64,000 bases of DNA from Paulinella micropora (taxonomy: Eukaryota > Cercozoa > Imbricatea > Euglyphida), in the NCBI GenBank assembly GCA_009731375.1, contig BJOX01000180.1, positions 117,652 to 181,651 of the forward strand, given 5' to 3'. Positions within the stretch are counted from its first letter, which is position 1, and each line of letters begins with the position of its first letter. This document shows, in pieces, positions 31,149-43,930 of this stretch. The notes beneath the pieces are model-generated. The model worked only from the letters and a program-made list of their open reading frames with translations, did no database searches and was not told the DNA's origin. The position numbers were made by a program, and so were the translations under genes.

Positions 31149-31555
31149 ATGATCATTTATGTGTTGCGGACATGTCTATTCAAGTATTAAAAACAAGCAC
31201 AGAAAAGACGAAAAACACACACATGAAGACAGAAAACACACCTTTGTTTTACAAAAACACACATAGATTTTACCAAAATACGACAAACTAAGCACACTAA
31301 GAGAGATTTGGACAAAATAACGACAATTTTATATAAATGAAATTTAATATATATTTTTTAGAATAAAAAATATAAAATTGTCGTTATTTTGTCCAAATCT
31401 CTCTTAGTGTGCTTAGTTTGTCGTATTTTGGTAAAATCTATGTGTGTTTTTGTAAAACAAAGGTGTGTTTTCTGTCTTCATGTGTGTGTTTTTCGTCTTT
31501 TCTGTGCTTGTTTTTAATACTTGAATAGACATGTCCGCAACACATAAATGATCAT
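31149..31555. repeat. Right terminal palindrome (core), extended imperfectly to about 31079-31625
   Basis: Core arms are exact reverse complements around 31352. The asymmetric centre is the reverse complement of the left one. Unlike at the left end, the symmetry continues outward past the core (CATTTGTTGTGGTTTG on one side, its complement on the other). It then becomes imperfect in the 25-bp repeat region. This is the shape of a junction between two inverted units. Confidence 0.85.
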
Positions 31556-31655
31556 CAAACCACAACAAATGGACACGGCGGTAGCCCACACTAATGGACG
31601 CGACGGTAGCCCACACGATTAAGGAAAAAAAGAGTTTTACTTTTTTGCTTTTCTC
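31556..31655 (+). mobile_element. Diverged start of a second element unit
   Basis: The sequence matches the inner side of the left palindrome (CAAACCACAACAAATGG, then two variant 25-bp repeats, then ATTAAGG). It differs by substitutions and loses similarity after that. A 10-N gap follows at once (31656-31665). It is therefore a separate, related unit in inverted orientation, or the end of an unfinished contig. Confidence 0.75.
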
Positions 31656-31665
31656 NNNNNNNNNN

Positions 31666-31933
31666 ACAACAACGACAACAACGACAACAACAGACGGGCT
31701 ATCGCACCGGTTCTGTGATGGTTTCCTTATGCTCTGCTGAGTCGGCGGTTGCCAGCAACAAAGAGGCTTCACGTCGCAGCTGCGTGCAATCAGTACATCG
31801 ATAAACCGATATATCAATCAATAGTAATACATGGATCGATTTCAATCGATCGATCATGCAAGCAAGCAATCAAGCAAGCAAGCAAGCAAGCAATCATTCG
31901 ATCGATCAATCGATCAATCAATCAATCAATCAT

Positions 31934-31969
<36 letters not shown>

Positions 31970-31994
31970 CAGATAGATAGACAGATAGATAGAC

Positions 31995-32048
<54 letters not shown>

Positions 32049-32111
32049 GGTAAAAACCTGTGAATGCGTATCGATCCCGGGGTCACCTGCTGGGCTATCT
32101 ACTGCGCGCGC

Positions 32112-32188
<77 letters not shown>

Positions 32189-32294
32189 GGATGGATGGAT
32201 GGATGGATGGATAGATAGATAGACACATAGATGGATAGATAGATAGATTAGATAGATAGATAGATAGATAGATAGATACATGGATAGATGCATG

Positions 32295-32333
<39 letters not shown>

Positions 32334-32416
32334 GGATAGATGGATGGATAGATGGATAGATGGATGGATAGATGGATAGATAGATAGATGGATAGATAGA
32401 TGGATGGATGGATGGA

Positions 32417-32457
<41 letters not shown>

Positions 32458-32488
32458 ATCTGATAGATAGATAGAAAGATAGATAGAT

Positions 32489-32544
<56 letters not shown>

Positions 32545-32704
32545 CGGATAAACCTGCCGGAACCTCCACTGCACGCACTAATAGCACATACATACATACA
32601 TACATGCATACAGTACCACCGGGATCTCTACTACGCGCACTAATAGACCAATTAATACAATGTCTGTTTGTCTGTATGCATGTCTGTATCTATATGACTC
32701 TCTT

Positions 32705-32753
<49 letters not shown>

Positions 32754-32806
32754 TAACATTCCACAACGTACCAAGTCGTGCGCTATGGCCGCCAAACCCG
32801 GCGTGC

Positions 32807-32858
<52 letters not shown>

Positions 32859-32881
32859 CCTATCTATCTATCTATCTATCC

Positions 32882-32934
<53 letters not shown>

Positions 32935-32967
32935 ATCTATATTATCTATCTACATATCTATCTACAC

Positions 32968-33032
<65 letters not shown>

Positions 33033-33034
33033 CA

Positions 33035-33095
<61 letters not shown>

Positions 33096-33158
33096 GTCTA
33101 TCTATCTATCTGTCTGTCTATCCATCCATCCATCCATTCATCTATCTATCTACCTATG

Positions 33159-33210
<52 letters not shown>

Positions 33211-33212
33211 TC

Positions 33213-33259
<47 letters not shown>

Positions 33260-33308
33260 AATCTATCAATCTATCTCTATCGATCTATCTATGTATCAAC
33301 TTGTGCAG

Positions 33309-33366
<58 letters not shown>

Positions 33367-33455
33367 GATCTATCTATCTATCCATCTCTATCGATCTATC
33401 TATCTAACCATAGCCGGAGTGCTCCTGCTGCCCCCCATACCCTGCCCTGCAAAAC

Positions 33456-33494
<39 letters not shown>

Positions 33495-33495
33495 C

Positions 33496-33560
<65 letters not shown>

Positions 33561-33601
33561 TCCTGTGTGCTGCTGCCCTCCGTGCCCATAGATAGATAGA
33601 T

Positions 33602-33664
<63 letters not shown>

Positions 33665-33719
33665 TAGATAGATAGATAGATAGATGAATGTAGGGCTGAT
33701 ATGCAGACTAGTTCACCGC

Positions 33720-33763
<44 letters not shown>

Positions 33764-34022
33764 ACATGTATGGCTGATGAGCAGAGTAGATCATCGCAGG
33801 GAAGCAGCCTGGACTGTCTACTACTTGAACTGAGAGAGAAAGAGAAAGAGAGAGAGAGAGAGAGAGTAGGTGTGTGTGTGAGGGGAGGAAGGAGGGGGGG
33901 GGGGGGGGGGGGGGGGGGGGNNNNNNNNNNNNNNNNNNNNNNNNNNNNNNNNNNNNNNNNNNNNNNNNNNNNNNNNNNNNNNNNNNGGGGGAGGCTAGGG
34001 ACTATTACTACTACTACTACAG

Positions 34023-34087
<65 letters not shown>

Positions 34088-34225
34088 GATACTACTGCTA
34101 CTACTACTACGACTACTACGACCACTACTACTATTACTACTACTACTACTACTACTATTACTACTACTACTACTACTACTACTACTAACTGCTGCTGCTA
34201 CTACTACTACTGCTTATGCAGGAGG

Positions 34226-34281
<56 letters not shown>

Positions 34282-34570
34282 CGCTGTGTACCCGCTGTGC
34301 CCACTTATTCCCCATAGCCTGGTTGGTCCTCGCTCTGTTGTCCGCCGTAAGTGCCGTCCGCTGGCCCCACGGCCGCACCCGCCCGCACAACTGCCACAAG
34401 CGTTACAGCAACACAACTTGCTGCTGCTGCTGTTGTTGTTGTTGTTGTTGTTGTTGTCAAGGGGCGTACGGTAGAATAGAGGACATTGTGTACCTTCAGA
34501 TCGCTCTCTCTCTCTCTCTCTCTCTCCCTCTCTCTCTCTCTCGCTCTCGCTCTCTCTCTTCTCTTTCTTT
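31666..34570. repeat. Long microsatellite block
   Basis: In order: (ACAACG)n, a 130-bp unique piece (31690-31820), (AAGC)n/(ATCA)n, (GATA)n with GATG and GACA variants (31934-32545), a short unique spacer, (CTAT)n (32700-33410), (GATA)n (33455-33690), (GA)n, G tract with N gap 33921-33986, (CTA)n, (CT)n, (TTG)n and (CT)n. Short unique spacers often begin and end in the same tetranucleotide family. No genes. Confidence 0.9.
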
Positions 34571-35045
34571 CTTTCTTTTCACCTGAGGGGGATGCAAAGA
34601 CAAGGGCGGGGGAGGCCGCGGGCTGCATGCATAACAAACATAAATTTGCACCTCCCACTCACTCATGCTGGAGAAAATTCAGAAAAGTTGAAAAAGTGTC
34701 GAACATCGAGTTTTTGTCGGACCCGATGTTGAGAACTCTTTCCAACTTTTGTCAATGCTCGCCAGAGAGAGCGAAGGGGGAGGTGTGCTTGAGGGAAACA
34801 CATCTGTGCGTATTTCACGTGCTGTGCATATAACCTGCGCTACACGCTGCAGCGCTAGCTCAGCGAAAGATAGGATTGACGTATGGCGAGAAACTTTTCT
34901 TGCACCCTTTATGTAATGTGCAAGAACCGTTTGCTGGTTCTTGGGTTCAGTGTTGAGGGTTTGCTTAGCTGCGCTGTCCAAGACCACCTCTTAGTCATGC
35001 ACGTGTCCGGGTTATGTGTAATGGTTCTGTTCGTGTGCGCCTTTT
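34571..35045. other. Unique DNA, no gene recognised
   Basis: Moderate GC, no domain seen in any frame. It could be the 3' untranslated part of the minus-strand host gene to its right. Confidence 0.4.
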
Positions 35046-35324
35046 TCAGATCTTGGGTGATCCATCTCTCATGGTTTCAGAAGAGGGCAAGACCTGGTGA
35101 GTTGTTTCTTTGAATTTGATGCGGGTGCCAACCGCGACGATCAGAAGTAATAGGTTGAGGATGACCAAGACCCACTCCAAAAAAGGATACAGTCCCTCCG
35201 ATCGCTTTGTCCCATGAATAGCTATCGCAGAAATTACTGTTGCTGCAAGTGTATAAAAAGCCAGAATTAAGAGGTCAAGAAACGCGCAGCAATCTGACTT
35301 GCAGCAACGACGAAAGCAGCCCAT
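35046..35324 (-). pseudogene. Host membrane-protein gene, last coding piece (putative)
   Basis: A 92-codon frame with a Cys-rich start (CFRRCCKSDCC), two hydrophobic segments (LLILAFYTLAATVISAIAI and WVLVILNLLLLIVAVG) and a polar tail. Taken as the 3' part of the gene described at 35460-38085. Exon boundaries are not certain. Confidence 0.35.
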
Positions 35325-35459
35325 GCCCTTTGTCTCTGGAAAAGAAAAAGCTTCGAGTCCCAGAAACCTACACAGAAGTTTAAAACTTCATGCAATCGCC
35401 ACATTTGTCGTACATCCTCATAAGCTGTTTCACAGACAAGGATCACACTGCATGATGGA

Positions 35460-36001
35460 AGGCTTTGAATGACCTACATCGAAGCAGTTTGACTCCTGCC
35501 GCGGGGTTGGCGGCGCCGGCTATCAAAGCAAGCGCTACGGCACCAGGATGACGACAGCACCAGGAACATGCGGAGCCTCCGGCTGAGAAAACACGGAAAG
35601 ACAACCATAAAGCTGTAATCCCATGGGTGAAATGTACGAAAATAACTATTAAAGGCAAAGGAATCATTCCCAAAAGATCCTGCCACTCCTCCCAAAAGAC
35701 ATAGACTTAGGAAGCTGAGAACACTGGCACTCGCTACAAAAGGGGTGAGGAAAGCAGTAGCGGGAAGGTTTCGCTTATGATGCCATCTAATTAGTGATAG
35801 TCCCCCTTTAGCCAAGCCCACGGTAATTGAAAGCGAAGAGATTAGAAATGGGAGCAAGAGACCGAGGGTTTTTGAGGTAATTACGTTTACTTATGTGACC
35901 AGCACAGTCAGCTGGATCGCAAACTGCGGGAGATCTTCCACAATAAGAGTAGACAAACCACCGCCATCAATGTTCTGAAGCTGTTCCTCTCCGAGCGGCG
36001 C
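35460..36001 (-). pseudogene. Host multi-pass membrane protein gene, central piece with in-frame stop
   Basis: After an acceptor-like TTTGCAG at about 36002-36008, the frame reads LSTLIVEDLPQFAIQLTVL, hits a TAA (about 35893), then continues in frame through hydrophobic segments (LLLPFLISSLSITVGLA, SVLSFLSLCLLGGVAG). A later switch of frame leads to ALALIAGAANPAAGVKLL. The EDLPQ-type motif before membrane segments is familiar from large protist membrane proteins. The stop and the frame switch suggest decay or errors. Confidence 0.45.
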
Positions 36002-36017
36002 CTGCAAAAATATAGCG

Positions 36018-36587
36018 ATGTCGTGCTTTTACAGTTATACTTTCCTCATTCCCTCTTCTTCCCTCCTCCATCTCCTCCTCCTCCTCCTTCTTCTTCTTCT
36101 TCCTTCTTCCTTCAGAATCTCTTCCTTCTTCTCCTTCTCTTCCTTCTTCTCTTCCTCCTCCTGCTCCTGCTCCTCCTCCTCCTGCTCCTGCTCCTCATGC
36201 TCCTCCTGCTCCTGCTTCTGCTTCTTCTTCTTCTTCTTCTTCTTCTTCCTCCTCCTCCTCCTCTTCTTCTTCTTCTGATTCTTCTTCTTCTGATTCTCTT
36301 CTTCTTCTTCTTCTTCTTCTTCTTCTTCTTCTTCTTCTTCTTCTTCTTCTTCTTCTTCTTCTTCTTCTTTTTGCCTCGTTTTTGTCTGAAGCGAGAAACG
36401 GGACAAGATAGAGGGACAAAGGACAGAAGACAAAAACATCTAGGTATAAATGTAAGGAAAATATAAAGAAAAAGACAGCAATAATAAACGAGTAAACAAA
36501 AAAAGAAAAAAAAGAAAACGTAACAAGCTTAAGAAAGAGGACAGAAAATATTCAAGAATGATAACAATAATAACAATAATAATAATA

Positions 36588-36618
<31 letters not shown>

Positions 36619-36738
36619 TAGTAATAATAATAATAATAACAATAATAATAATAATAATAATAATAATAAGAAGAAGAAGAAAGAAAAAGAAGAAAAAGGA
36701 GGAGGAGGAGGAGGAGGAGGAGAAGAAGAAGAAGAAGC

Positions 36739-36769
<31 letters not shown>

Positions 36770-36781
36770 AAGAAGAAGAAG

Positions 36782-36813
<32 letters not shown>

Positions 36814-36893
36814 GTAGTAGTAATAGTAGTAATAGTAGTAGTAGTAGTAGTAGTAGTAGAAGAAGAAAAAGAAGAAGAAAAAGAAGAAGAAGA

Positions 36894-36931
<38 letters not shown>

Positions 36932-36949
36932 AAGAAGAAGAAGAAGAAA

Positions 36950-36990
<41 letters not shown>

Positions 36991-37048
36991 AAAGCAGTAG
37001 TACTAGCAGTAGTATTAGCAGTAGTAGTAGTAGTAGTAGTAGTAGTAA

Positions 37049-37102
<54 letters not shown>

Positions 37103-37390
37103 AAGAAGAAGAAGAAGAAGAAGACGAAGAAGAAGAAGAAGAAGAAGAAGAAGAAGAAGAAGAAGAAGAAGAAGAAGAGGAGATGAAAGCAAACGAAAAA
37201 GAAAAGGGAACAGAAAAAGCCAAAAAAAAAGGGAAAGGAAAAGGAAAAGGAAAAAAACAAGTAGTAAAAAGAGGAGAAGGAAAAAGAAAAATCAAAAGGA
37301 GGAAACAAAAAAGAAGCTGCTGATATGTCTAGAATCATCACTTCTCCTCCGTTGTCTTCTTCTAGACTAAGACGATAGAAATTCAAATCT
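36018..37390. repeat. Microsatellite tract in a probable host intron
   Basis: (CTT)n and (CTC)n mixtures to 36375, a unique 160-bp stretch, then (AAT)n, (AAG)n and (TAG)n to about 37170. It lies between the two coding pieces of the minus-strand gene. All Leu-, Ser-, Glu- or Arg-homopolymer frames here are repeat artefacts. Confidence 0.85.
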
Positions 37391-37461
37391 CAAAGAGAAC
37401 GCGTACCAAGAAAGCCTTTCGGCGGAATAGACCGCAGTGCAACAAGTTGAGGTTGTCTACA

Positions 37462-38085
37462 TTAGTTGTGCAAACGGCAGCCACCCCGCAGGTGACATAA
37501 AGGGTGCTCTCGCATCCACTGAGCCACTTCGGGCTCCTTGTAAAACTTCCGAAGGACTAAGCTGGAAGTTAGAGCGTTAATCCCGAAAGATAAGGCGAGA
37601 AAGGTAACACTCAAACCAAAGGCAGTCATCAAATCTTGGCTGAACAGAAACGAAGCAAATAACACATAGGAGCCGAAATCGTAGAGTGACAAAACAGCGA
37701 AAAAAATCTGCGTGGGGTCGATGGAAGGAATGCGCTTTCGATGTACCACCACGAAAAGGGGGCCCACCGACTAGCAGCACACCTACGGTGACATATATTA
37801 CCCACGACGAAGTGTCGATGAAAGAGGGAATTGTCATCACACAGACAGCACGGAACTTTTTTTCGTAAGTTTCGACGTACGAACCAGCACAAGGAGTCTT
37901 CGACATCAGTCCATCTATCGCTCTCAGAGACAGTCCATCTATCGCTTTCAGAGACGTGAGGGCCCTGTTATCTGTAATGTACAGGCTGCCCACACTTGTG
38001 AGATTCCCCAGTCCGCTCAACAAGGTGAGAGCGCTGTTGTATTCGATCCTTAGTTGGCCGCCCACACAGTTGGCCGCCCTGTGTT
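37462..38085 (-). pseudogene. Host gene 5' piece: leucine-rich/L-domain repeat then membrane segments
   Basis: Reading leftward from an acceptor-like ACACAG at about 38086: LRIEYNSALTLLSGLGNL and GSLYITDNRALTSLKAI are typical L-domain-like leucine-rich repeats. A Cys-containing spacer and a membrane segment (SSWVIYVTVGVLLVGG) follow. The frame then breaks at a five-C run (about 37760) and resumes in another frame with three more hydrophobic segments (QIFFAVLSLYDFGSYVLFA and others). A 24-bp in-frame duplication encodes LRAIDGLS twice. Architecture fits a surface receptor or sensor; identity unknown. Confidence 0.5.
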
Positions 38086-38155
38086 TAGATGGAAATTAGG
38101 GCGGGGCGGGCGTGGCTGGCGGGGCGGGCGGGGCCGAAAAAAAATATTATTATCA

Positions 38156-38428
38156 TTATATTGAAATGAGCCCGCAATGACAGTTATGTTCGCGGTAATG
38201 ACAGAAATTACACCAGTCATCACCGACTACATCGTTAGATGTACTGTCTCGTCTTTTATTAATATTTTGTATCATTCTTTCCCATTCTTCTTTTTTCTTT
38301 TTTTCTTCTTCTTGATTTTCAAGAAATTTTTTATGTTTTTTTGAATTGAAATGAATTCGCTTTCGGTGTTCAGCGATATCAACTTCAGAACCGCAATCAC
38401 ATTTGTATCGTCGTTTGTTTTCTGTCAT
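38156..38428 (-). CDS. Viral-type zinc-module protein B
   Basis: 90 aa from ATG 38428. A YKCDCGSEVDIAEHRKRIH module with SKKHKKF (C-x-C...H...H), a Lys/Glu helix, and a tail DDWCNFCHYREHNCHC. The zinc module is a recurrent building block in giant-virus and PLV genomes. The start is preceded by TAATATATAA and ACACACGATGACA, similar to the leader of gene A, so it is probably a separate gene. Its tail matches the end of the copy at 63528 (DDRCNMCGYMEH). Confidence 0.65.
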   Translation of the reverse strand: MTENKRRYKCDCGSEVDIAEHRKRIHFNSKKHKKFLENQEEEKKKKEEWERMIQNINKRRDSTSNDVVGDDWCNFCHYREHNCHCGLISI

Positions 38429-38928
38429 CGTGTGTCTCTTGTTTGCTCTCCTTATATATTACCCCTTCGTTTTGTTTAGAAGAAATTTTTTCTGTGTGTG
38501 TGCTTGATTTCATATGTCTTGCTTTGCTACTCCTATTGATTTCAACTCCGCATTCACACTTGAAAGGAGTCTTCTTCCAATTCCTTTTCTTTTCTTTTTT
38601 TATTTCTTTTGTTTCCTTATCATAATTAACTTTCCATTCATCATACTTTGGTTTTACTTTTTCCTCGTGGTATTTCTTTGCTTCTGCCATTGCTTGTTCT
38701 TGTGTTCNNNNNNNNNNTTGCCAATGCTTGTTCTTGTGTTCTTCGTTTTCCAATAGTAAAACTCTTAAACATCGTTTTACATCCTTCTCTCCATTGAACT
38801 TTTACAATCGGCCTCTTTTCATTATTCTTCATCATAATACATCCTTTTGAAATTGTAAATCTGCGGGGAGCTTTGCCCCCCGCACCCCCTTCGTTGGGGT
38901 TGTAGGGGCGTGCCCCTACATTTGTCAT
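38397..38928 (-). CDS. Viral-type protein A, DNA-binding-like N-terminus plus zinc module
   Basis: Starts at ATG 38928. After an unusual Gly/Pro/Ala-rich insert (see next entry), it reads SKGCIMMKNNEKRPIVKVQWREG, a compact N-terminal domain somewhat like AP2-type DNA-binding units of viral homing proteins. A basic/Glu-rich helix (AKKYHEEKVKPKYDEW) and a zinc module (FKCECGVEINRSSKARHMK) follow. A 10-N gap at 38708-38717 has the same 16 bp on both sides, so it is probably a false gap. The gene ends in TGA inside the start of gene B. Homologous to 63528-64000. Confidence 0.65.
38868..38922 (-). repeat. GC-rich double-hairpin insertion within coding sequence
   Basis: Two stem-loops: TGTAGGGGCACGCCCCTACA and, 15 bases on, GCGGGGGGCAAAGCTCCCCG. 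Compared with the homologous gene at 63528, this stretch replaces two codons after Met-Thr-Asn and keeps the frame (net 17 codons). It looks like a palindromic mobile sequence that inserted in frame. Confidence 0.7.
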
Positions 38929-38987
38929 CCTGTATGTGTCTATATTTTTATGACTTTAATTTAAAATACGAACTTATTTGACCGTTG

Positions 38988-39644
38988 CCATTTTGTCCCG
39001 GCGGGCCGGCCGGAGTGTGTCTCTGTGGCGGGGCGGGGTATGTCGTGAAAAAGTGTGCCGAAGTGTGACAAAAAAACAGAAACGAACGACAGAGAAAAAA
39101 GCAAAAAGATGTGTCGCACAAAATTAACGATCGAACGACAGAGAAAAAAAGCAAAAAGATGCGTCGCACAAAAAGTACGACGCGGCGCATTGAAGTATTG
39201 GCTGATGAATTCTATTTTACTTTTGTTTTTGGTTCCTGGGCTCAATTTCCTTTTTATTATGTATTGCCATTTTGTCCCTGTGCGGGCCGGCCGGAGTGTG
39301 TCTCTGTGGCGGGGCGGGGTATGTCGTGAAAAAGCGTGCCCAAGTGCGACAAAAAAACAGAAACGAACGACAGAGAAAAAAGCAAAAAGATGTGTCGCAC
39401 AAAATTAACGATCGAACGACAGAGAAAAAAAGCAAAAAGATGCGTCGCACAAAAAGTACGACGCGGCGCATTGAAGTATTGGCTGGTGAATTCTATTTTA
39501 CTTTTGTTTTTGGTTCCTGGGCTCAATTTCCTTTTTATTATGTATTGCCACTTTGTCCCTGTGCGGGCCGGCCGGAGTGTGTCTCTGTGGCGGGGCGGGG
39601 TATGTCGTGAAAAAGCGTGTCCAAGTGCGACCCTATACTACTGT
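38988..39644. repeat. About 280-bp tandem repeat, 2.3 copies
   Basis: Units start at 38988, 39267 and 39548. Each has a GC-rich box (GGGCCGGCCGGAGTGTG), two copies of a CGACAGAGAAAAAAGCAAAA box and an AT-rich end. The third is cut short and ends in the dispersed R1 terminus. Confidence 0.8.
39571..39644 (+). repeat. Dispersed repeat terminus R1, copy 2
   Basis: Reverse complement of 1661-1727 with small differences. It ends CGACCCTATACTACTG before unique DNA. The 39645-40130 stretch after it shows no gene. Confidence 0.6.
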
Positions 39645-40129
39645 GGATGAGGTGTCTAGGTGTTTTCCTAGTGAATAATGTTTTTTTCAGGGGAAAAATC
39701 AGTTTGTTCGTAAAATCATAACTCTTGGAAAAAAGAACAAGTCATTTCTTGGTGTGTGTTGATATGGTCGCCATGCTCGGGATCCCTGCCTCGTCTCATC
39801 TGTTCTGCTTGGCACAAAGTTGCGCAGTGGTGGTGTGATTCCTTCCCTAGGGTGATTTTGGAAAGTTCGCTTTTCTTTTCACAGGGGAGTGACAGAGGTG
39901 ATTTTTTTCCTGTTTTTCAGGCTGCTGTCTTTCTCTGCTGTGTTTCGTTGCTAGATGGCGAGCAATGCAAGCTAAATGTCTTTTGCAGATGAATATACAT
40001 GTTTGTCGATGTGAAGAAAGAAAGGTGTGGTTTGTTTCGTCACTTGTTGCCACAGGATAGAACCAGCAATTTTGATCATTTGTACATCATGGCGACCGCT
40101 TGGCCGTTCGTGGCTGCTATTGCATTCGT

Positions 40130-40189
40130 TTGTCTCTCTCTCACTCTCTCTCTCCCTCTCTCTCTCCCTCCCCCTCTCTCTCTCCCTCC

Positions 40190-40255
<66 letters not shown>
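40130..40255. repeat. (CT)n microsatellite
   Basis: CT array with CCCC interruptions. From 40256 to 40740 follows AT-rich unique DNA with no recognised gene. Confidence 0.9.
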
Positions 40256-40257
<2 letters not shown>

Positions 40258-40740
40258 CACGTACTATCTCTCTCGCTGATAATTAGTATACAACTTATTA
40301 ATATGCACCAATAAGTCATGAATTTAATACAAACCCGCGGGCCATGAAGAAATATATATATTTTTCAACTGCACGAAAAGCAAGCATTCTTTATTTTTAA
40401 AATTATCGTTGTTAAGTGGAAACAATATTGACAACAGTATCTTTAATAATGAATAATATTGTATTACGAATGAATGAAAAATATTGTATTAGGTGAAAAT
40501 GATATAGAAGTTTTGTATTTTACGTAAATAGTTTTTTTTTAATGAAATACGTGCCACCAGTTAGATTACCGGTGCATAAGTGGGAAGTGTTGTATTCAAC
40601 TAAGTACACTATTAAAAGTATTTCGTAAATAAAACAAAAAGTCAAAACGAAAGATATGTTTCTGAGTTGTTATATTATTATTACCGGTATCGACGATGCT
40701 GATAACTGCATTATCGTCTGCTTGAAAAATATTTTTTAGT

Positions 40741-41340
40741 TATTTATTCTATCTATCTCTCTCTCCTCTCTCTCTCTCGCTCGCGCTCTCTCTCCTGCAC
40801 TGCCCCCCCCCCCCCCCTTTTTTTTTTTTTTTTTTTTTCCCCGGGGCCCCCCCCCCCCCCCCCCCCCCAACGGGCTCTTGCGGGTTGATCTAAGGGTTTG
40901 TTGTCACTTTGCTCCTTTGGATGCTCACTATCCNNNNNNNNNNTGCGTAGTAAACAGAATCAAGTCTATTATTAATGATAAGTTGAGAGAGAGATAGAGG
41001 GGGGGAGGAGGAGGAGGCGGCGAGATTGAGAGAGAGAGAGAGAGAGAAAGAAGAAGATGAAGAAGATGAAGAAGAAGATGAAGAAGAAGATGAAGAAGAA
41101 TAAGGAGGAGGAGGAGGAGGAGAAGAAGAAGAAGAAGAAGTAGTAGTACTAGTAGTAGTAGTAGTTGTAGTTGTTGTAGAAAAAGAAGAAGAAAAGAAGA
41201 AGAAGAAGAAGAAGAAGAAGAAGAAGAAGAAGAAAAGAAAAGAAAGAAAGAAAGGAAGGAAGGAAGGAAGGAAGGAAGAAGAAGAAGAAGAAGAAGAAGA
41301 AGAAGAAGAAGAAGAAGAAGAAGAAAATACACTCACACAC
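40741..41340. repeat. Homopolymer and (GAA)n tract with 10-N gap
   Basis: (CT)n, then a C run, T run, CCCCGGGGCCCC run (40803-40868), a short unique piece with N at 40934-40943, then (GA)n and (GAA)n. The C/T/C block has the look of a collapsed or low-quality region. Confidence 0.85.
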
Positions 41341-41663
41341 ACACGCACACACACACATACACTCAGTACGTATATCGTGTCGACAACAAGAACACAAGGA
41401 AGGAAGCAAAGGAACAAGCTGTAAAGCTGATCGGCTACCCTTATCCGAAACTACCCGATGTGATCGTTTGTTTTTGAAAGAACATCACAACCAACCAGCT
41501 CATAGCAACCACAAGCATCATTCATGTACATACACCACACCACACATCTTACGTCACACGTAACAGACAAACAGCATGCACACAAACATAAATACGTGGG
41601 TTTGGGCTCGCAAACAAAGAAAAATAAGCACAGACAAACGCTGCACAAGGCGCCTACAACCGT

Positions 41664-43922
<2,259 letters not shown>

Positions 43923-43930
43923 TCATCATC

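Larger units (their letters stand above)
7336..31555. mobile_element. Polinton-like virus element with palindromic termini
   Basis: A 24.2-kb AT-rich unit bounded by long TIRs. It encodes the core PLV set: double-jelly-roll major capsid candidate, penton/minor capsid, FtsK/A32-type packaging ATPase, a TVpol-helicase and a tyrosine recombinase, plus two fibre-type proteins. No retroviral-type integrase and no family B polymerase are seen, which separates it from classical Polintons/Mavericks. Each TIR ends in an inverted repeat of about 407 bp. The distance between palindrome centres (7539 and 31352) is 23,813 bp, which would be the length of a hairpin-ended linear genome. Several genes have in-frame stops or frameshifts, so this copy may be an inactive endogenous relic or may contain assembly errors. 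Confidence 0.9.
29958..31555 (-). repeat. Right terminal inverted repeat (1598 bp)
   Basis: Reverse complement of 7336-8958, including both small genes, the AT tract with the GTCCGAAAAAA boxes, the 25-bp repeat (two copies here) and the terminal palindrome. Confidence 0.95.

Noticed and set aside
7336-31555. Classical Polinton/Maverick assignment
   Set aside because: No retroviral-type integrase and no protein-primed family B polymerase; TVpol-helicase and tyrosine recombinase are present instead.
31926-33463. Frames reading LSIYLSIY up to 267 codons
   Set aside because: (GATA)n/(CTAT)n translations.
36018-37386. Leu-, Ser-, Glu- or Arg-homopolymer proteins
   Set aside because: (CTT)n, (TAG)n and (AAG)n arrays in an intron-like region.
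40800-40870. Possible structured C/T/C/G/C element
   Set aside because: Successive pure homopolymers next to a gap look like low-quality assembly.
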